From assembly GCA_034387635.1 (NCBI GenBank), contig JAOANU010000003.1:1792228-1856227 (forward strand): a stretch of 64,000 nt of DNA. Reading direction: 5' to 3'. Position 1 is the first letter of the stretch, and every line of letters starts with the position of its first letter. The DNA is from Rhodosporidiobolus odoratus. Its lineage: Eukaryota > Basidiomycota > Microbotryomycetes > Sporidiobolales > Sporidiobolaceae. Below are positions 22,829 through 34,813 of this stretch, one piece after another. Made by a program: the position numbers and the translations under genes. The notes beneath the pieces are model-generated. The model was not told the origin of the DNA, ran no database searches, and saw only the letters and a list, made by a program, of their open reading frames with translations.

Positions 22829-24344
22829 GCAACTCGTCTGCCCGCCTTCCCAGCGTGGGTACCGTCTTCCCCACTCTTAACGCCTTCAAGCTTGCCGCCC
22901 ATCAAGCAGCTCGTGAGTCTCGTCCACAAGGTATACAGATACACCCGCTCGAGATCTCTGAACAGAGCTGCTCCCGTCGCAGACAATGGGGGCTACCAGT
23001 TACGAATCTTCGACTCCAATCGCGACCGACAAGCTCGATTGTCCTGCATCGGCCTCGGCACCAGGAAACAACTGCGCAGCAATGGCCGCCAGCGTTGTAC
23101 CTGCCAGGTATATGCAAAGAAGGATACTGCAGGAGGCTTCAGCGTACGCAGCGTCACCAACCAGCATACATGCGACCTCGCTTGTCGCACAACAAGCAAC
23201 TACGAAGCGCTGAGAACGACGGGAGTCGAGGTGAAAGACCTCGCGGGCGTACTGGTGCAAGAGCCGACAAGAAGAGGATGGAGGAGTAGATCATGCGACC
23301 ACTCAGGATTGGCGGACGTAAGCCAGGTCGAAGACGAAGACGACGATATTGACCGCGAAGGTAAAGCTTACTCGCGAAAAAGCGTAGCCGATCAGGAGTC
23401 ACGCATCTGAAGCTGACTACCTTGTCTTCCTAGACTCCGAGGCCAGCTACGGGGCGCACGAGACTTCGAGCGATGAGAACGAGTTCTTTGTCTCTGCGAA
23501 AAAGGGTAACCGCAGCAACTATACGAAGACAGAATTGAGAGCAAAATCTTGGGCTCTTGCCGAGGCGAGTCTTCTGCTTCGAGCTCACCCAGTGAAAAGT
23601 GGCTAATCTGCTCGGCTTATGCAGACTCGTCGACTTGGCCTTCCGGTCCTCGACCAAGCTTTTCCCAGCCTTCTTGCCGTCATGCTCCACGTCTACGCCT
23701 GGGCACTTCAGCAAGGACTCTTTCTCACGCACAATAGCTACATCGAGCGCATAGTATGGGTTTGTCGTCCAAACAGCGGAACTGGCCGCTGCACTTTCGA
23801 GATCACGGCAAGCGGATTGGCAGACGGTACCTGGAGCATCACTCACGTCCATCCCAATCACGACGAGCGCCCTCACCTCGATCGCGACAAGGTTGAGCCT
23901 GACGCTTCGATCCCGAAAAAAGCGAACCTTTCGCTTCTTCCTGTCCCCTCATCACCCTCTCACGGTTCGTCCAGCCCGGTTACACTTTCTCCTCCGTTGA
24001 CTGCGAGTTGCTCCCAGCCTCGCTCTGTCCTACCAACTCCGCACGCTGAAGGAAACGTTATGCCTTCCTCCCTTCAAGCTCCCCCCTCCTTGTCCCCGGA
24101 AGACCTCAGTTCTTTCTTCTTGGCCCTCTTCCCAACCGCGACAAACGCTTCGGTCGAATCCTTTTCTAGTATCCTCACTACCGGAGGTGTCTCTACCGTA
24201 CAAGACCTCGCCCATCTCGTTCAGCTTGAAGAAGACACTCTGCGCAACTTGGTAGAAGAGGTCGAGCAGAGCAAAGGGTTGAAGGAGCAAGACTCGAGGG
24301 AAGCCAAGAGGACGCTTGAAGCGATCAGGACTACATTCGGGTAG
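22829..24344 (+). CDS. Zinc-module family protein 3, two intact tandem modules
   Basis: The clearest member. ATG 22829 opens MPSNSSARLPSVGTVFPTLN. An intron (22910-22983) joins in phase to HNGGYQLRIFDSNRDRQARL. The first module has LSCIGL, RCTCQVYAKK and NQHTCDLAC. An acidic linker follows. The second module reads AFPSLLAVMLHVYAWALQQG, VCRPNSGTGRCTFEI and THVHPNHDERP (about 23660-23880). Both modules therefore show Cys ... Cys-Thr-[Cys/Phe] ... His-x-[Cys/His]-type ligands after a helical F-x-[TS] segment, as in FAR1-type domains. A Ser/Pro linker leads to the C-terminal helical module (SLSPEDLSSFFLALFPTAT, VSTVQDLAHLVQLEEDTL, EAKRTLEAIRTTFG), stop 24344. Probably a nuclear DNA-binding protein. 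No transposase catalytic domain is present, so it is not an active MULE element. Confidence 0.75.
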
Positions 24345-24644
24345 AAGCGTAGCAAGGGGACGAGTTGGGTCATCAAAAGCTTGAGATGGGATTTTCGAGT
24401 CAGCTTAAACTCGACCTGCACAGACGCTACATTTCGCTTGTCTGCTGCGAGGCGGGGCAGACCAGGAAATTCCCCAAAGCCATGCTGGTAGGCAAGAGGA
24501 AGCGCGGTGCGTCGCGGTACTCGGAAAAGTGGCACTGTCGACCTTCTCAGCTTGGCGTGGCTTCAGCCTCGTTGTCGAAGCGTAGATCCAGCACTGCGAA
24601 GGAAGCCCCGCACACTTTTACATGATTATTGCTGAGCCTGGGCG

Positions 24645-25613
24645 CTAGGTTTCTTGCGCAGAGGCCGACAACAGAAGAACGAAGTGGCGCATCTGCGAGT
24701 CCTGCGATGCAGAAAGAGGTTAGTATAGGTGGCAGGCTCTGCCAAATCCCGAGTGAATAAGCACCAAGATACTACGTACTTGGCTGTACGCCCCTGAGGT
24801 CGGCAGGTGAACCAGGGGGATGTCTTCGTCGCGTGTAGTCGTTGGCGAGAGGGAGGAAGAAGGCGGAGCTGCGGTGTGGTCGCAACGGGTGCGGGTGTGG
24901 ACGGAGGGAAGGAATCGACGGGAGGAGCTGGCAACGGTTGACGGGACGATCGATACATATGAGGAGCGGCGAAGACGGCTTCGGTGTTTAAGATGCGCGA
25001 GGAAACTGGGGCCAGGACAAGCAAGTCCTAGTAGGTAGACACTATGACTAGGGAACTGGGACGTACCTCTGCCGACGTACTGGAGCGTGCACGAGGTAAG
25101 CTGCGGTCGAGAAAACCGGCTCGATGGCGTTCTCGTTGAAGAACCGCCGCTCCACCACCGACTTCCGATTATGCGGTCCAGCCCGCACGCCCTCCACGCC
25201 GACATATACGAACCAGTCTTGCCGGCTTGTTGCCGTCGCATAGGGCGACAACTCTTGCCGTTGGCGGAGGTAAACCTGCTGATAGATCTCGCGCCAAAGC
25301 TCAAGGGCGTCGCGAGAGTATGACTTGAGCCACCGCCTAGCCTCCCTTACATTGTCAGCCTCCTCTGCACGAACTTGCGGGTACCAGTCTCCCTCGAGCA
25401 AGAGGGGGGCGAAAGCTGTGATGTGGTTAGATTTGGCCGGTTCGACAGCATAGAGGCGATCATAGTAGCGGAAGATAGTAGATGCGGGGAAAAGGAATGC
25501 CCAGTTACTGCAGTAGTCAGGTGAAGAAATTAGGGATGCGCCATGCTAGTAGGATTGGCGAGCCACGCCGAAGCAGCATCGCTCAGCTGGCGCTCATCCA
25601 CAATGCGTTCCAT
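24645..25613 (-). CDS. Hypothetical protein, paralog of the 2.9-4.2 kb gene
   Basis: Read on the minus strand from a tentative ATG at 25613-25611 (MERIVDERQLSDAASAW). Exons then read WAFLFPASTIFRYYDRLYAV, LEGDWYPQVRAEEADNVREA, RRWLKSYSRDALELWREIYQ and FVYVGVEGVRAGPHNRKSV. After an intron at the GTACGT near 25070 there is a Ser/Thr/Pro-rich exon, and a final exon DSQMRHFVLLSASAQET ends with TAG at 24647-24645. The WL-x-S-x3-DAL-x2-[WY]-x2-IY-x-Q motif recurs in the gene at 2883-4213 (WLISDFDDALQEYERIYRQ). I do not recognise a known domain. The exon 1 to exon 2 junction lacks an obvious GT donor, so the start is uncertain. Confidence 0.5.
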
Positions 25614-26048
25614 ACTATAGGTTTGGCAGTGATGGGAGAAAGGACAGGAAAAGACGAGGGGAAGGAGCGTTTAAGCATGGCGTAGAAGCCGCCGTCCCGA
25701 AAGCTACCCCACACCGGCGGTCACGAGAAGCGGCGGACGCCGCCCGCGTGCCACTGTCCAGCTTGGTAAGACACCTGCAGGAGAAGTGTCCGGCGTGAGA
25801 AAGGATCCGAAGCCGGACGGAAGGAAAGGCGATGTGCGGAAGAACGTGCAATGCTGAAGGCGTATTCAGCCAATGACGAGCGGATGGAATAGAAGCGAGC
25901 GACCGAACTCAAGGTATAGCAGCCTGAGCTAGTGTGCACGACCTTATTGAAGGAAATGGCGGCCATCCGAGTCTCCGCAGAGATACATACGTAGTTACAG
26001 CCGGCAGAAGGCGCGGTCCCTATCGCGACGCCTAAGATACAGGAATGC
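25614..26048. other. Intergenic region
   Basis: Lies between two minus-strand genes. A 115-codon frame on the minus strand at 25721-26065 has no ATG of its own at a sensible place and overlaps the mannosyltransferase stop, so it is not called. Confidence 0.45.
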
Positions 26049-28207
26049 TTAGCCACCCTCGACAAACGGGTTACCCCGGGTGAAGTGGGTCAACTCCTGC
26101 AAATTTGACGACGAAAAGTGCTGATCAGTTTCAGCGGGATTAGTCACACAAAAACATATTCAGCGTACCTTGAACTTCGGGGTACACGAATAGCCATGGA
26201 ACTCGAAGCTACAGGGGCGAGTCAGCTATAGGTCGAGCAAGAGGATGGGAAGAGGTTGGCGCACTTCTCTTCCTGTTTCGGGTTGCAGGTGCATCGACTA
26301 CCTCGTCCGGGTTGCGGGCAGTGTTGAAAGGGCTCGTGCCGGTAGCCGATGTCTTGGAACTGCGAAAGAAGATAAGGTCAGCGGGGCGTTGGGCTTGCAA
26401 TTCGGGTCGCAATGGATGTATACGGAAGCGGGACTTGCGAAGTGAAACTCTTCGGGCTTGAGGAAGAGGCCGGCAGCGATCGAGTGCACGGGCGCTGCAT
26501 GCGTAGGATAGTCAACTCGAGAAGCTACGCAAATGATCGCAATACTTAAGCCCACGGCTGTGACCGAGGCGAGAAAAAGAAACAGCGTACCATCTCCCCA
26601 GCGCTCGTAGAAGAACCCGCCAGCTTTGTCCAGGTAATCAAAGTATGCTCGGTATGCTTCCGACCTCCAGAGATCAAGCGAGGCAATTTCGAAATTGGAC
26701 CTGCCGGGCGACGCGGTCAATCTCACAAGAGGGGTGAGAAGTGCTTGCGCAGAGGTAGAGACGAACCAGAAGTGACAGAGGGTATAGCTTTTACCGCTGT
26801 CATTCGATAGCCAGTTCATCATGTTCGGCTTGGCGAGAAAGTGCGAGTTCTTGTCGATGAATTCTGCACAGAAACAGCTTCAGCAAAGCCAGCGTGACGG
26901 GAAAAGAAGTAACGCACCTCGAGTCGTATCCCACAGCGTTGTGATGGTATCCCTATACTCGTAGAGTGATACAGTGAAGCCTGTAGTGAAGACGCTAAGC
27001 CGAAAATTCTGCGCGTCGAAGCAGAGAGCGCGGGTAAGAACGATCGACGTACCATACTTTTTCTTCTGATCCTTCATCAGCTTGAAGACATCATAGTCGA
27101 CATCGCAGACTGAAGGAGCATCACCATTGGACGGAAGAGGAGATAACGAAAGGAGTGGCGCCAGAGCGAAAGATGTATGCGGAAGGCATATGTCAGTAAG
27201 TCAGCCTAGAGAACCAGTTTTCAGGCTGTTCATGAAGACGCACAGAACTTGACGCTAGGCTCGACACGCCAGTAGTACTCAAGGTCATCGAGCAGAGGAT
27301 GCCGCCAGAAGAAGCCGGATTCTGCAGAGTCAAGCGGGGTCAAGCTCGGAAACAGCAAAGGAAGTGCAGAACGAAACGAACGGTATCGGCACATCTTCCT
27401 GCGAGGCAAGAGCGAGAGGGCCAGATATTGTCAGAGGGAGAGATCTGGCGCATGCAACGACGACGCACCTGTATGGGACGCTTCCGCCATATGGAATGGG
27501 CTTTTGCCCCATCTCGTTAATCGCTTTGGTGGCCTTGTCCTTGTCGATCCAATCCGGCATCTCCTTGCCCCAGTGCTCTTGCGGGACTTGCCCATAGCTC
27601 GTTTCGCCCGAGGCTACTTGCGATGTCCGCTTCTTGAAGTCGTCTGCAGAAGGAACGCATCAGTGAGCAGGAGCGGGGAAAGCAGGGCAAGCGAGAAAGA
27701 CTGACCGGAGAAGGTGCCATCGTTCAGGAAGATGTAGGGGTAGTGATAGCGCTTGTTGAAGCGGTCTGCAGAGATGAACAGAATCATCAACCCGACAGGG
27801 TAAGTGCGCACTGCGTTCAGTGAGCGAGAAGGCGGAGAAAGAAAATAATAATAAGACAGACCTTCAACCTGCTGGATCGATGGCAAGATTTCGTACAGGT
27901 CGCTTTCGCGGACCAAGATGACGAAGGCGGCCTTGACTCGCTCGTCGGCCGTGCTGCTAGCGTTCCTGCCCGTCTCCTCTTCTGTCTGCTCCCATCGCAT
28001 TGTTGGCCTTGGTTCCCACGGCTGAACTCTTCTCCCGCCATACCACTGTTCGCTGTCCTTCTGCTTGAGTCCGAGGTGTACTTTGGCTTGGTCTATCGAG
28101 GTGTGGTGGGCATACGAGGGTGAGGTTGCTTGACCCAAGAAATGGAGGAGAATGAGGGTGATTGCAATTGCTCCGCCGTATCTCGCGTAGGGTGAAGATG
28201 TTAGCAT
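26049..28207 (-). CDS. KRE2/MNT1/KTR-type alpha-1,2-mannosyltransferase (GT15)
   Basis: ATG at 28207-28205 starts a short cytosolic tail and one membrane anchor ([16 protein letters not shown]), the type II topology of Golgi mannosyltransferases. The catalytic domain follows in about ten exons: [20 protein letters not shown], then [38 protein letters not shown], then [57 protein letters not shown] and [20 protein letters not shown]. The NFEIA glutamate matches the residue viewed as catalytic in Kre2. The last intron joins GYSCTPKFK to [15 protein letters not shown] and TAA at 26051-26049. These enzymes extend O-linked and N-linked mannans using GDP-mannose in the Golgi. Which KTR member this is cannot be told here. 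The gene is divergent from the GMC oxidoreductase, with 629 bp between ATGs. Confidence 0.93.
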
Positions 28208-28836
28208 CGTACCGTGTAACCACTCTGATAGCTGTCGACCCGTTCTTTGCTGAGCTTGAGGTGTTCGAGGATAGTTGAAGTGGATTGACGGCCACGATGA
28301 GGCGGAAGAAGGGCAAGGTCACAACGAGACCGGACGATTGCGGTGAGGTAGTCAAGGGTATCTGAGCCTATATGTGAGCAGACTGGTGGACTTGCAGCGT
28401 ATTCTACTGTGCTAAGTGTCGAGTGTGAAGGTGGGACCGCTTCCCCCACCGCCGGCGCTGATCAACTTGATTTCCTCTTCCCCCACTCGCTGTAGGAGGA
28501 CGCGGGCATGCTGTACGCCCCCGAGAGTACTACTGCAATACGCTGATGCCACCCCGCTGCTGCCCACGCTCTTGTCGCCGACTACCCGTCTCTTCACCTT
28601 GGTCAACCTCGACTTCGCTCAGCGCCGGTCCTCACAGCGCACTTCTGTCTCCTTTAGCTACTTCGAAAGCTACAGATGAGCGCTACAGTAGGCTAAAAGC
28701 AGGTGGAACCAAGCTGGCTCGTCAGCGCTCGTACGCCGGACGCTCCGCGGACCGCTCATCGCCTCCCCTCTCCTGTTCTCTCTGCTGCCGGACCTTCCTG
28801 TCCTCCTCCTCTCACCACACACTATAGCCAGCCACC
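28208..28836. promoter_or_regulatory. Divergent promoter region, mannosyltransferase / GMC oxidoreductase
   Basis: The two genes start on either side and point away from each other. The stretch near 28740-28830 is pyrimidine-rich, as in other leaders here. No specific sites are claimed. Confidence 0.5.
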
Positions 28837-31800
28837 ATGCCGACGCCGTCAACACCCTTCGGAGTCACCCTCCGCAACGACCTTGAGAAATTCCTTCCCG
28901 CCGGCGACCCTGCAGAAGAGGCCATCCTCCAGACCTTTGGCAACATCGCAGGCAACGAGAAGTCTCTAGGGTTCCCTGTACGTCTTCGCAAACTTCAAGC
29001 GATTCGGGAAAGCGCTTACGAACCTCTCTGAGCAGGTTCACTCGACAAAGTATGGCTCGGAAGAGGCTACTCAATCCCCACCTTCTCCCGCACCAACCGT
29101 CACGGTGCTGAGATCACAAACCCCTGCCCTCTCGGTCGCTCCGACTTCCACGAGCACGAGTCGCCCGCCGAGCAAGCCCAAACACGACGCCATTTGGGAA
29201 CGGGACCACGGCCCGCTACCCCTTTCCCGTCTGCGCTCCCTCAAACACCCTGGTGTGTGGGACTTGCGCGACCCCAATCAGATCCACGGGATCTGCGAGC
29301 AACTCGATCACCGCAAGTTCAGCTATGTTATCGTCGGCGGTGGGACAGCCGGTCTGGTCTTGGCGAGAAGGCTGTCGGAGGATCCGGAAAACATGGTGTG
29401 TGTGATCGAGGCGGGACCATTGATGGCGCATGATGAGGACATCGAGGTACCGAATAGGGAGTTCAAGCTGTGGGGATCGGACCTGGACTGGTACGCTTTC
29501 TTTCCCTGACCTTTTGCCCTGGCTGTACCCGTCTGCGCGTCGCCTTCGCGCTGTCGACCTGCGCTAGCAGTCGTTCCAGATTGCTGACGCGAATCCCCTT
29601 TGCAGGTGTTATCGCTCAACCCCTCAACACGACTGTGGAGAACGTGTTATTAGCTGGCCGCGAGGGCGAGTACGTTCCGATGCCTCCTCCACCATCCTTC
29701 CCACCCAACTGACGCGTCGACACTTGTAGCTCATGGGCGGCTGCTCCAACTTCAATATCTGCGTTTGGAACAGGGCGCCGGCTATGGACTACGACGCTTG
29801 GGAAAAACTCGGCAACAAGGGCTGGAATTGGGAGGAGTTGCTCGAGTACCACAAGAGGGTGAGTTCTCCAACCTCTCTCTACTTCGGATGCGTCTGCCGA
29901 GCGTCCCAGCCTTAGTATTCATGCCTGACAATACTCCCCTTTACCCAATCGGTGTCAGAGCGAATCCTTCTCGATCCCCACTCCAGCAAAGAACCTCGAC
30001 CCTCGCACAGCTCACGACCCGATTTGGGCACCTCACGCACATGGACATGACGGTCCTTTGAAGGCTAGCTATACGCCGTTTGTCGGTGAGCAGTTTGCAG
30101 GGCTGTATGATGCGTTGAGGGAGGATGGGCTGTGAGCTTTCTTTGCGCTCCTGACGTTGTTGCATTTCGGACCTCGACTGATCCGCTTTGTGCCCATGAT
30201 GCTGCAGCAAGGAGATGGACCCGAACGCGGGTAAACGGCACGGCGTTGGATATATCCCGGCGACCGTCTCGCCGGAATCGCAGACGCGATCATCTTCTGA
30301 GGCTGCCTACCGTGCGCATACTTTCCTTCCCTGAGTCTTCCGCGTTTAACCGCAGCTATCTATCTTCGAGTACCGTCAGAAGATTGGACAGTTAGCGCTG
30401 ACCTTCTCAACCGCGCTCGCCGTACTCGCCTCTGCGTTATCATACCTAACAGTCGCCCCTGTTGCCCACCGGCCGAACCTCATGATCATCACCAACGCCC
30501 AAGCAACTTCGCTCGTCTGGTCCTCCCGCCCTGTCGAGCATGAAACTGAGGGAGACCTCGTCAAGGCCAAGGAAGTTCAGTTCTGCGATGCGAAGAAGCC
30601 GGAGGAGAGTTACTATGCTGTGCGTCTTGCTCCCTCGCCTGCCCTTGCCGGGAGGAGACTGACCCGACCATGCTTGATGCAGCGCTTCACGGGCGAGGTT
30701 ATCCTCTGCGGTGGCAGTTTTAACACGCCGGCATTGCTCGAGATTAGCGGTGTCGGAGATGCGCATCATCTCGAGAAGCGTGAGTGCTTTCGCACTGAAG
30801 GTTTTGCACCGTCAAGCTGACTGATCCACCCTTGACAGTCGGCCTAAACTCTGTTGTCGATCTTCCCGGAGTAGGCGAGAACTTGCAGGTGAGCGCTAGG
30901 CTGCGCTCCACTCTCCGAGAAACATATCCTTACACTCGTTCTTGCCGCAGGATCACCCGGTCGTTGCAATGAGCTTCAAGCTCAAGCCGGAATTCAAGTC
31001 CCTTGATCTGATGGAAAGCGACGAGCTATTCGCAGACTCGGTGCGCACTTCCCGCCCAAATCCGACGGGCCGCTCTCTTCTCATACATTTCTCCTTGCAC
31101 TAGGTCTTGAAAGACTACTCGCACCTCAAAGGGCCTCTCACGCAAGGCTGCCCCCTCCTCGCCTACCTCTCCCCGAAGGACTTTCTCGACCCGCTTGAAA
31201 TCGCACACGCCCAATCTCTGCTTCAAGTCAAGAAGGATCGCTACGGCGAGAAGTTCGAGATTGCGGAGGACAAGGGACGGAAGAAGATGCTCAAGATTGA
31301 GCAGGACAACTATGAGAAGAGGGCGGCGATTGAAGTGATTGCTATGAACAAGTACCTGGGTGGACCGCCGCTCGAGAAGGGGGCGAGCTATATTGGTATG
31401 ATTGCCGGTGTGCAACATGCGCTGTCGAGGGGTCATGTTGTGCGTCCTTTTAACTTCTTAATCCTGCCACTCTCGCAGGCTGAGTCGTTCCGCTCCTCTT
31501 CAGCACATCACCTCGTCCGACCCTCTCAAAAAGCCCGAAGTCGACCCTCGCTACCTCTCCCACCCGTTCGACGCCTACCACCTCGGACTTGGCGCTCGCT
31601 ACCTCCACAAACTGTGCACCACTTCGCCCATCATGGCCGAATACCTCGACCTGGAACATGCCAAGGCGGGTACACTGCCTGCTTCGCTGATGCAGGGGGA
31701 TCCAAATAAGGGGGATGAGGAGGCTTGGGAGGAGTATGCGAGGATGCATTGCAGCACTGAGTAAGCCTTTTCCTTCTCCATGTTCCTCCCTCTCTGGCCA

Positions 31801-32139
31801 GGGTATTCACGATTACCCTCCCCGCTTATCGCAGACATCACCCTGCCGGTACCTGCTCCATGCTCCCACGAGAGGACCACGGCGTAGTGGACGAGAACCT
31901 AAAAGTCTACGGAACCTCCAACGTTCGCGTCGCCGACATGTCCATCATCCCCCTACACATTGCGACCCACACTCAGTCGACGGCTTGTACGTTCTTCCTT
32001 TCCGTCTCTTCCCCCTGCTGCTTCCTTTGCGAGCAGACGGAGGCTGACTCGTGCTCTGTTGGCTTTGACAGACATGATTGGCGAGAAAGCTTCGGATATC
32101 GTTATCGATGCTCAGATGCAGCGGAGACATGCGTACTGA
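28837..32139 (+). CDS. GMC-type (glucose-methanol-choline) FAD oxidoreductase
   Basis: ATG 28837 starts a roughly 100-residue leader ([19 protein letters not shown]). The FAD-binding site follows: [20 protein letters not shown] (29318-29370), then VIEAGPL. The second signature spans an intron and reads [17 protein letters not shown]. Later come [20 protein letters not shown] and [12 protein letters not shown], then [10 protein letters not shown]. The C-terminal block has [19 protein letters not shown] and [20 protein letters not shown], giving two catalytic-type His residues, and ends [13 protein letters not shown] at TGA 32137-32139. There are about 13 exons with short introns. Substrate cannot be told: aryl-alcohol, glucose, choline and methanol oxidases share this fold. 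The long N-terminal leader has no clear signal peptide. The gene is convergent with the next one (171 bp between stops). Confidence 0.92.
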
Positions 32140-32310
32140 GCAGGGTGTCAGGGCGTGGGAGACTAGCTGTTCATTGTTGTGCGAAATTTGTATTACTGCT
32201 CAGTTTCGTTTTCGGTACACATGGTCTGGTTGTAATCGCCGTTCGCGTTCTTCTCCTAGCTTGAGAGGCGTTTGGAGAATCTTTGCTAACATGCGACTCC
32301 CAGACGCTCT

Positions 32311-33702
32311 TTAGGTGACGATCCACCCCATTTGCCTCGCGTCCTTCAAAAGCTTCTTCAGCGACTCGACCTGAGGCTTCGACCCTGAACGTGACATGGC
32401 GCTCCGACATGCGGAAGAACTGACAAGCTCGTCGAGCAGCGCGTTGAGAATAGCGGGTTCGAGCGAAGCGAGCGTGATCATCGAAGAGGTCGAGTCGAGT
32501 CCGATTGAGGCGAAGTGCGGTGCGAGAGAAGCGAGTGAGGGATGAGAACCGACGAGGAAGGCGTGCAGGGCGGAATCTGCTGGAGCGGGAGCGGGGTTAG
32601 AGTTTGAGGCTGAGACGGAGGGAGCGGCGGCTAATGCTGGTATCGATGTCGGTGTAGGAGAAGAAAGAGAGGTGAACGGCGGGGTGAAGAAGGACGACGA
32701 GAGTGGGAGAGAAGCGGAGGGTGCAGCAGTCGAAACTCTGCGAGTAGGGGTCTGCGAGCGAAAGCTTCGTGAGCTCGTTCGGTCTCGTTCCGAAAATTGG
32801 CCGTGGAGAAACAGCGTGCCGCGACTTTACCTTCTTCGATTTGATGTAGGCAGCCTTGACTTCCGGATCAAAGATGTGCGGTCGCCAGCCAGGATCAAAC
32901 AGTTGTGGCGCCGGAGGATGGTTGTGCTCGCCCAGTGGACCACCCACAACCCAGGCTTCCTCCATTCCAACGACCTCGTGACGAGCCTGAAAGCGAAACG
33001 GGCACCGCTTGTCGGCGGACGGTTCAACGCGATAATGCGCGCGCGCACAGGCTAGGTCGCAGCACTTTTGGTTGATGGGCTGCAAGTTGTAGCCGTACGT
33101 ATCAAGGTGAGGGACAGCAACTGCAATCTGGAGTGCCTTGAAGGATGGAAAGCGAGTACCGGGAGCTGGGAAGTCGACGGGATGTTGCTGAGAGTGGCAA
33201 AGTAGGTGGGTCAGCTTGTGCTTTGGTAGGCTGAACAGATAGCGGGCAAGGAAGGCTTACCGGGGAGCTTTCTACCTTTTTCTTCTTTGCCGGCCTGCCC
33301 GATTCATCCGAAGCGGAGTGTTCCGAACGCCCAGCGGTGCGATTCGCTTCGTCCGCTCCATTACCATGAGAGTGCTTCCAACAGGTCCGGTCTTCGTCCA
33401 GAACCCAATGGTGTTCTAGATTCCTCACCTCGACCCGGAAGGGGCACCCCATGGCAGGAGCGTCGTGTTTGCGTCGCCCGCACCGCATACTGGCTGCGTA
33501 TAGATCGCTGCGATAGATCGCGGCGGGCCACGCATACTGGTCGCGCAAGGCGGCTCGACATGCAGAGAAAAAGTCGGACGATGAGGTGAAGGAGGTGCGA
33601 GAATGGAAGAGAATGGTCTGGCGGGATGAGGACTGTCAGAGCGAGGGGTAATCAGCAGTGTAGGGATAGATGGTAGCAGGGCGTGGCGTGACTTACGGCC
33701 AT
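32311..33702 (-). CDS. Zinc-module family protein 4, two intact modules
   Basis: ATG at 33702-33700; after MA an intron joins in phase to SSSRQTILFHSRTSFTSSSD. The first module reads FFSACRAALRDQYAWPAAIY, MRCGRRKHDAPAMGCPFRVE and CWKHSHGNGADE. A KKKKVE basic patch follows. After introns the second module reads GTRFPSFKALQIAVAVPHLD, CARAHYRVEPSADKRCPFRF and PLGEHNHPPAP. Both modules have Cys-x(n)-Cys-Pro-Phe-Arg and His-x-His ligands, the best fits to a FAR1 or WRKY-GCM1 zinc pattern in the window. A Ser/Pro/Ala linker leads to the C-terminal module (SALHAFLVGSHPSLASLAPH, MITLASLEPAILNALLDEL, then VESLKKLLKDARQMGWIVT), with TAA at 32313-32311. All splice phases read well. Probable nuclear DNA-binding protein of unknown target. 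Confidence 0.8.
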
Positions 33703-34579
33703 GCTGAAACTGAAAGAAGCGATCGGAAGGGAGAGAACGTCGGCAGCCCCGAAAAGGCCTTATGGCAGAGCAGACAGACCCTAGTGCGACTGGACTCTGT
33801 TCTGTGGCGCTAACCAGTTGTTGCTGACAATGATACAATCGGGGAGCGAGAAAGAGAGTTTAGAGAAACGGCGTCAACCTTTAAAGAACCGCCTTGCACA
33901 ACAGCCAACGCACACATGGAACGTTTAGCCGTGCACCAACCCCTCTCGCGGTACCGCCCACACTGATGTCGCTGTAACCGCCGCCAGCTCGTCACTCAAC
34001 TCTCTCTGGCACTTTCGACCATACTCGCCAACGACTTAGGACAGTGTGGGCGTGGCAAGGCCTACTCTCTGCCGTTCAGGACGGAGACCTGGGCGTCTGC
34101 AAGCTTGCCTCGCCGCTGACGATGGCAGGACTAGCGAGCGAAGAGGGCTAGGTAGGTTGCTGCGTTCGAGTCTCGCGCTCCGTAGGGAATCGACGTGGAT
34201 GGCGCTAGAGGCTGTAAACTCTGTGCGTATGGCGCCAATCTAAGGAGATTGTAATGTCGACCGCTTGTCCATCTCCTCCCTCCTTTTTCGCCGCTGTTCC
34301 CTCTTCGCCTGCACTCACTCCTACGTGACACCCAGTATGTTCAGCACTGAGCCAGTCCGGAACGTCACAACGTATGACATACGTCCATGATAGTGACAAG
34401 CCGCGAGACCGCAGCAACCACTTGGTCTGCTCCGCTCTCCGCCCATTTTGCCTCCCCTACTCCTGTTGTTTCCTGCCTTACAGTCTGACCACGCCTCTGG
34501 CTTGGAGCTTACCCATGATTCTCGATCTGACGTCCACGCTTTTGAGCGCCTCCCATCTCCCGTCCATCCGCTCGCCGAT
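33703..34579. other. Intergenic region, no gene seen
   Basis: Upstream flank of family protein 4. Small frames only. Pyrimidine-rich between 34420 and 34560. Confidence 0.45.
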
Positions 34580-34813
34580 ATGGAAGATGTCACATGGCCC
34601 TCAATTCCATCCACTAAGCAGAGGCGTGAGCTTCGTCTCCTGTCCTCTTCCGCTGACTTAGGAGGCCTCCTTGCTTCGGTCGATACTCGCGGGACAGGAG
34701 CGCGACGAAATATTCGGCCGCTTCAGCGGTCACGATCAAGAAGGCTGGACTTGGGTGCCGTCGTTCGAGTCCTTGTATCGGACGAACCGGCGCTGTTGGG
34801 CAGTTCCGCTTAG
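34580..34813 (+). CDS. Possible small spliced gene, unsupported by homology
   Basis: From ATG 34580 a frame reads MEDVTWPSIPSTKQRR up to a GTGAGC donor at about 34627, with an acceptor at about 34661. After it, one frame reads LLRSILAGQERDEIFGRFSG and GWTWVPSFESLYRTNRRCW, which looks protein-like. The splice phase instead favours the frame that stops at 34813. Further open sequence (LRKSSLPHSAAPLRRLDPEG) continues at 34880-34980 and could be another exon. No domain is recognised. This could be an artefact of GC-rich open frames. Confidence 0.22.
   Translation: MEDVTWPSIPSTKQRRELRLLSSSADLGGLLASVDTRGTGARRNIRPLQRSRSRRLDLGAVVRVLVSDEPALLGSSA

Noticed and set aside
25721..26065. 115-codon minus-strand frame
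   Set aside because: It begins at a non-ATG codon, overlaps the mannosyltransferase stop and has no recognisable features.
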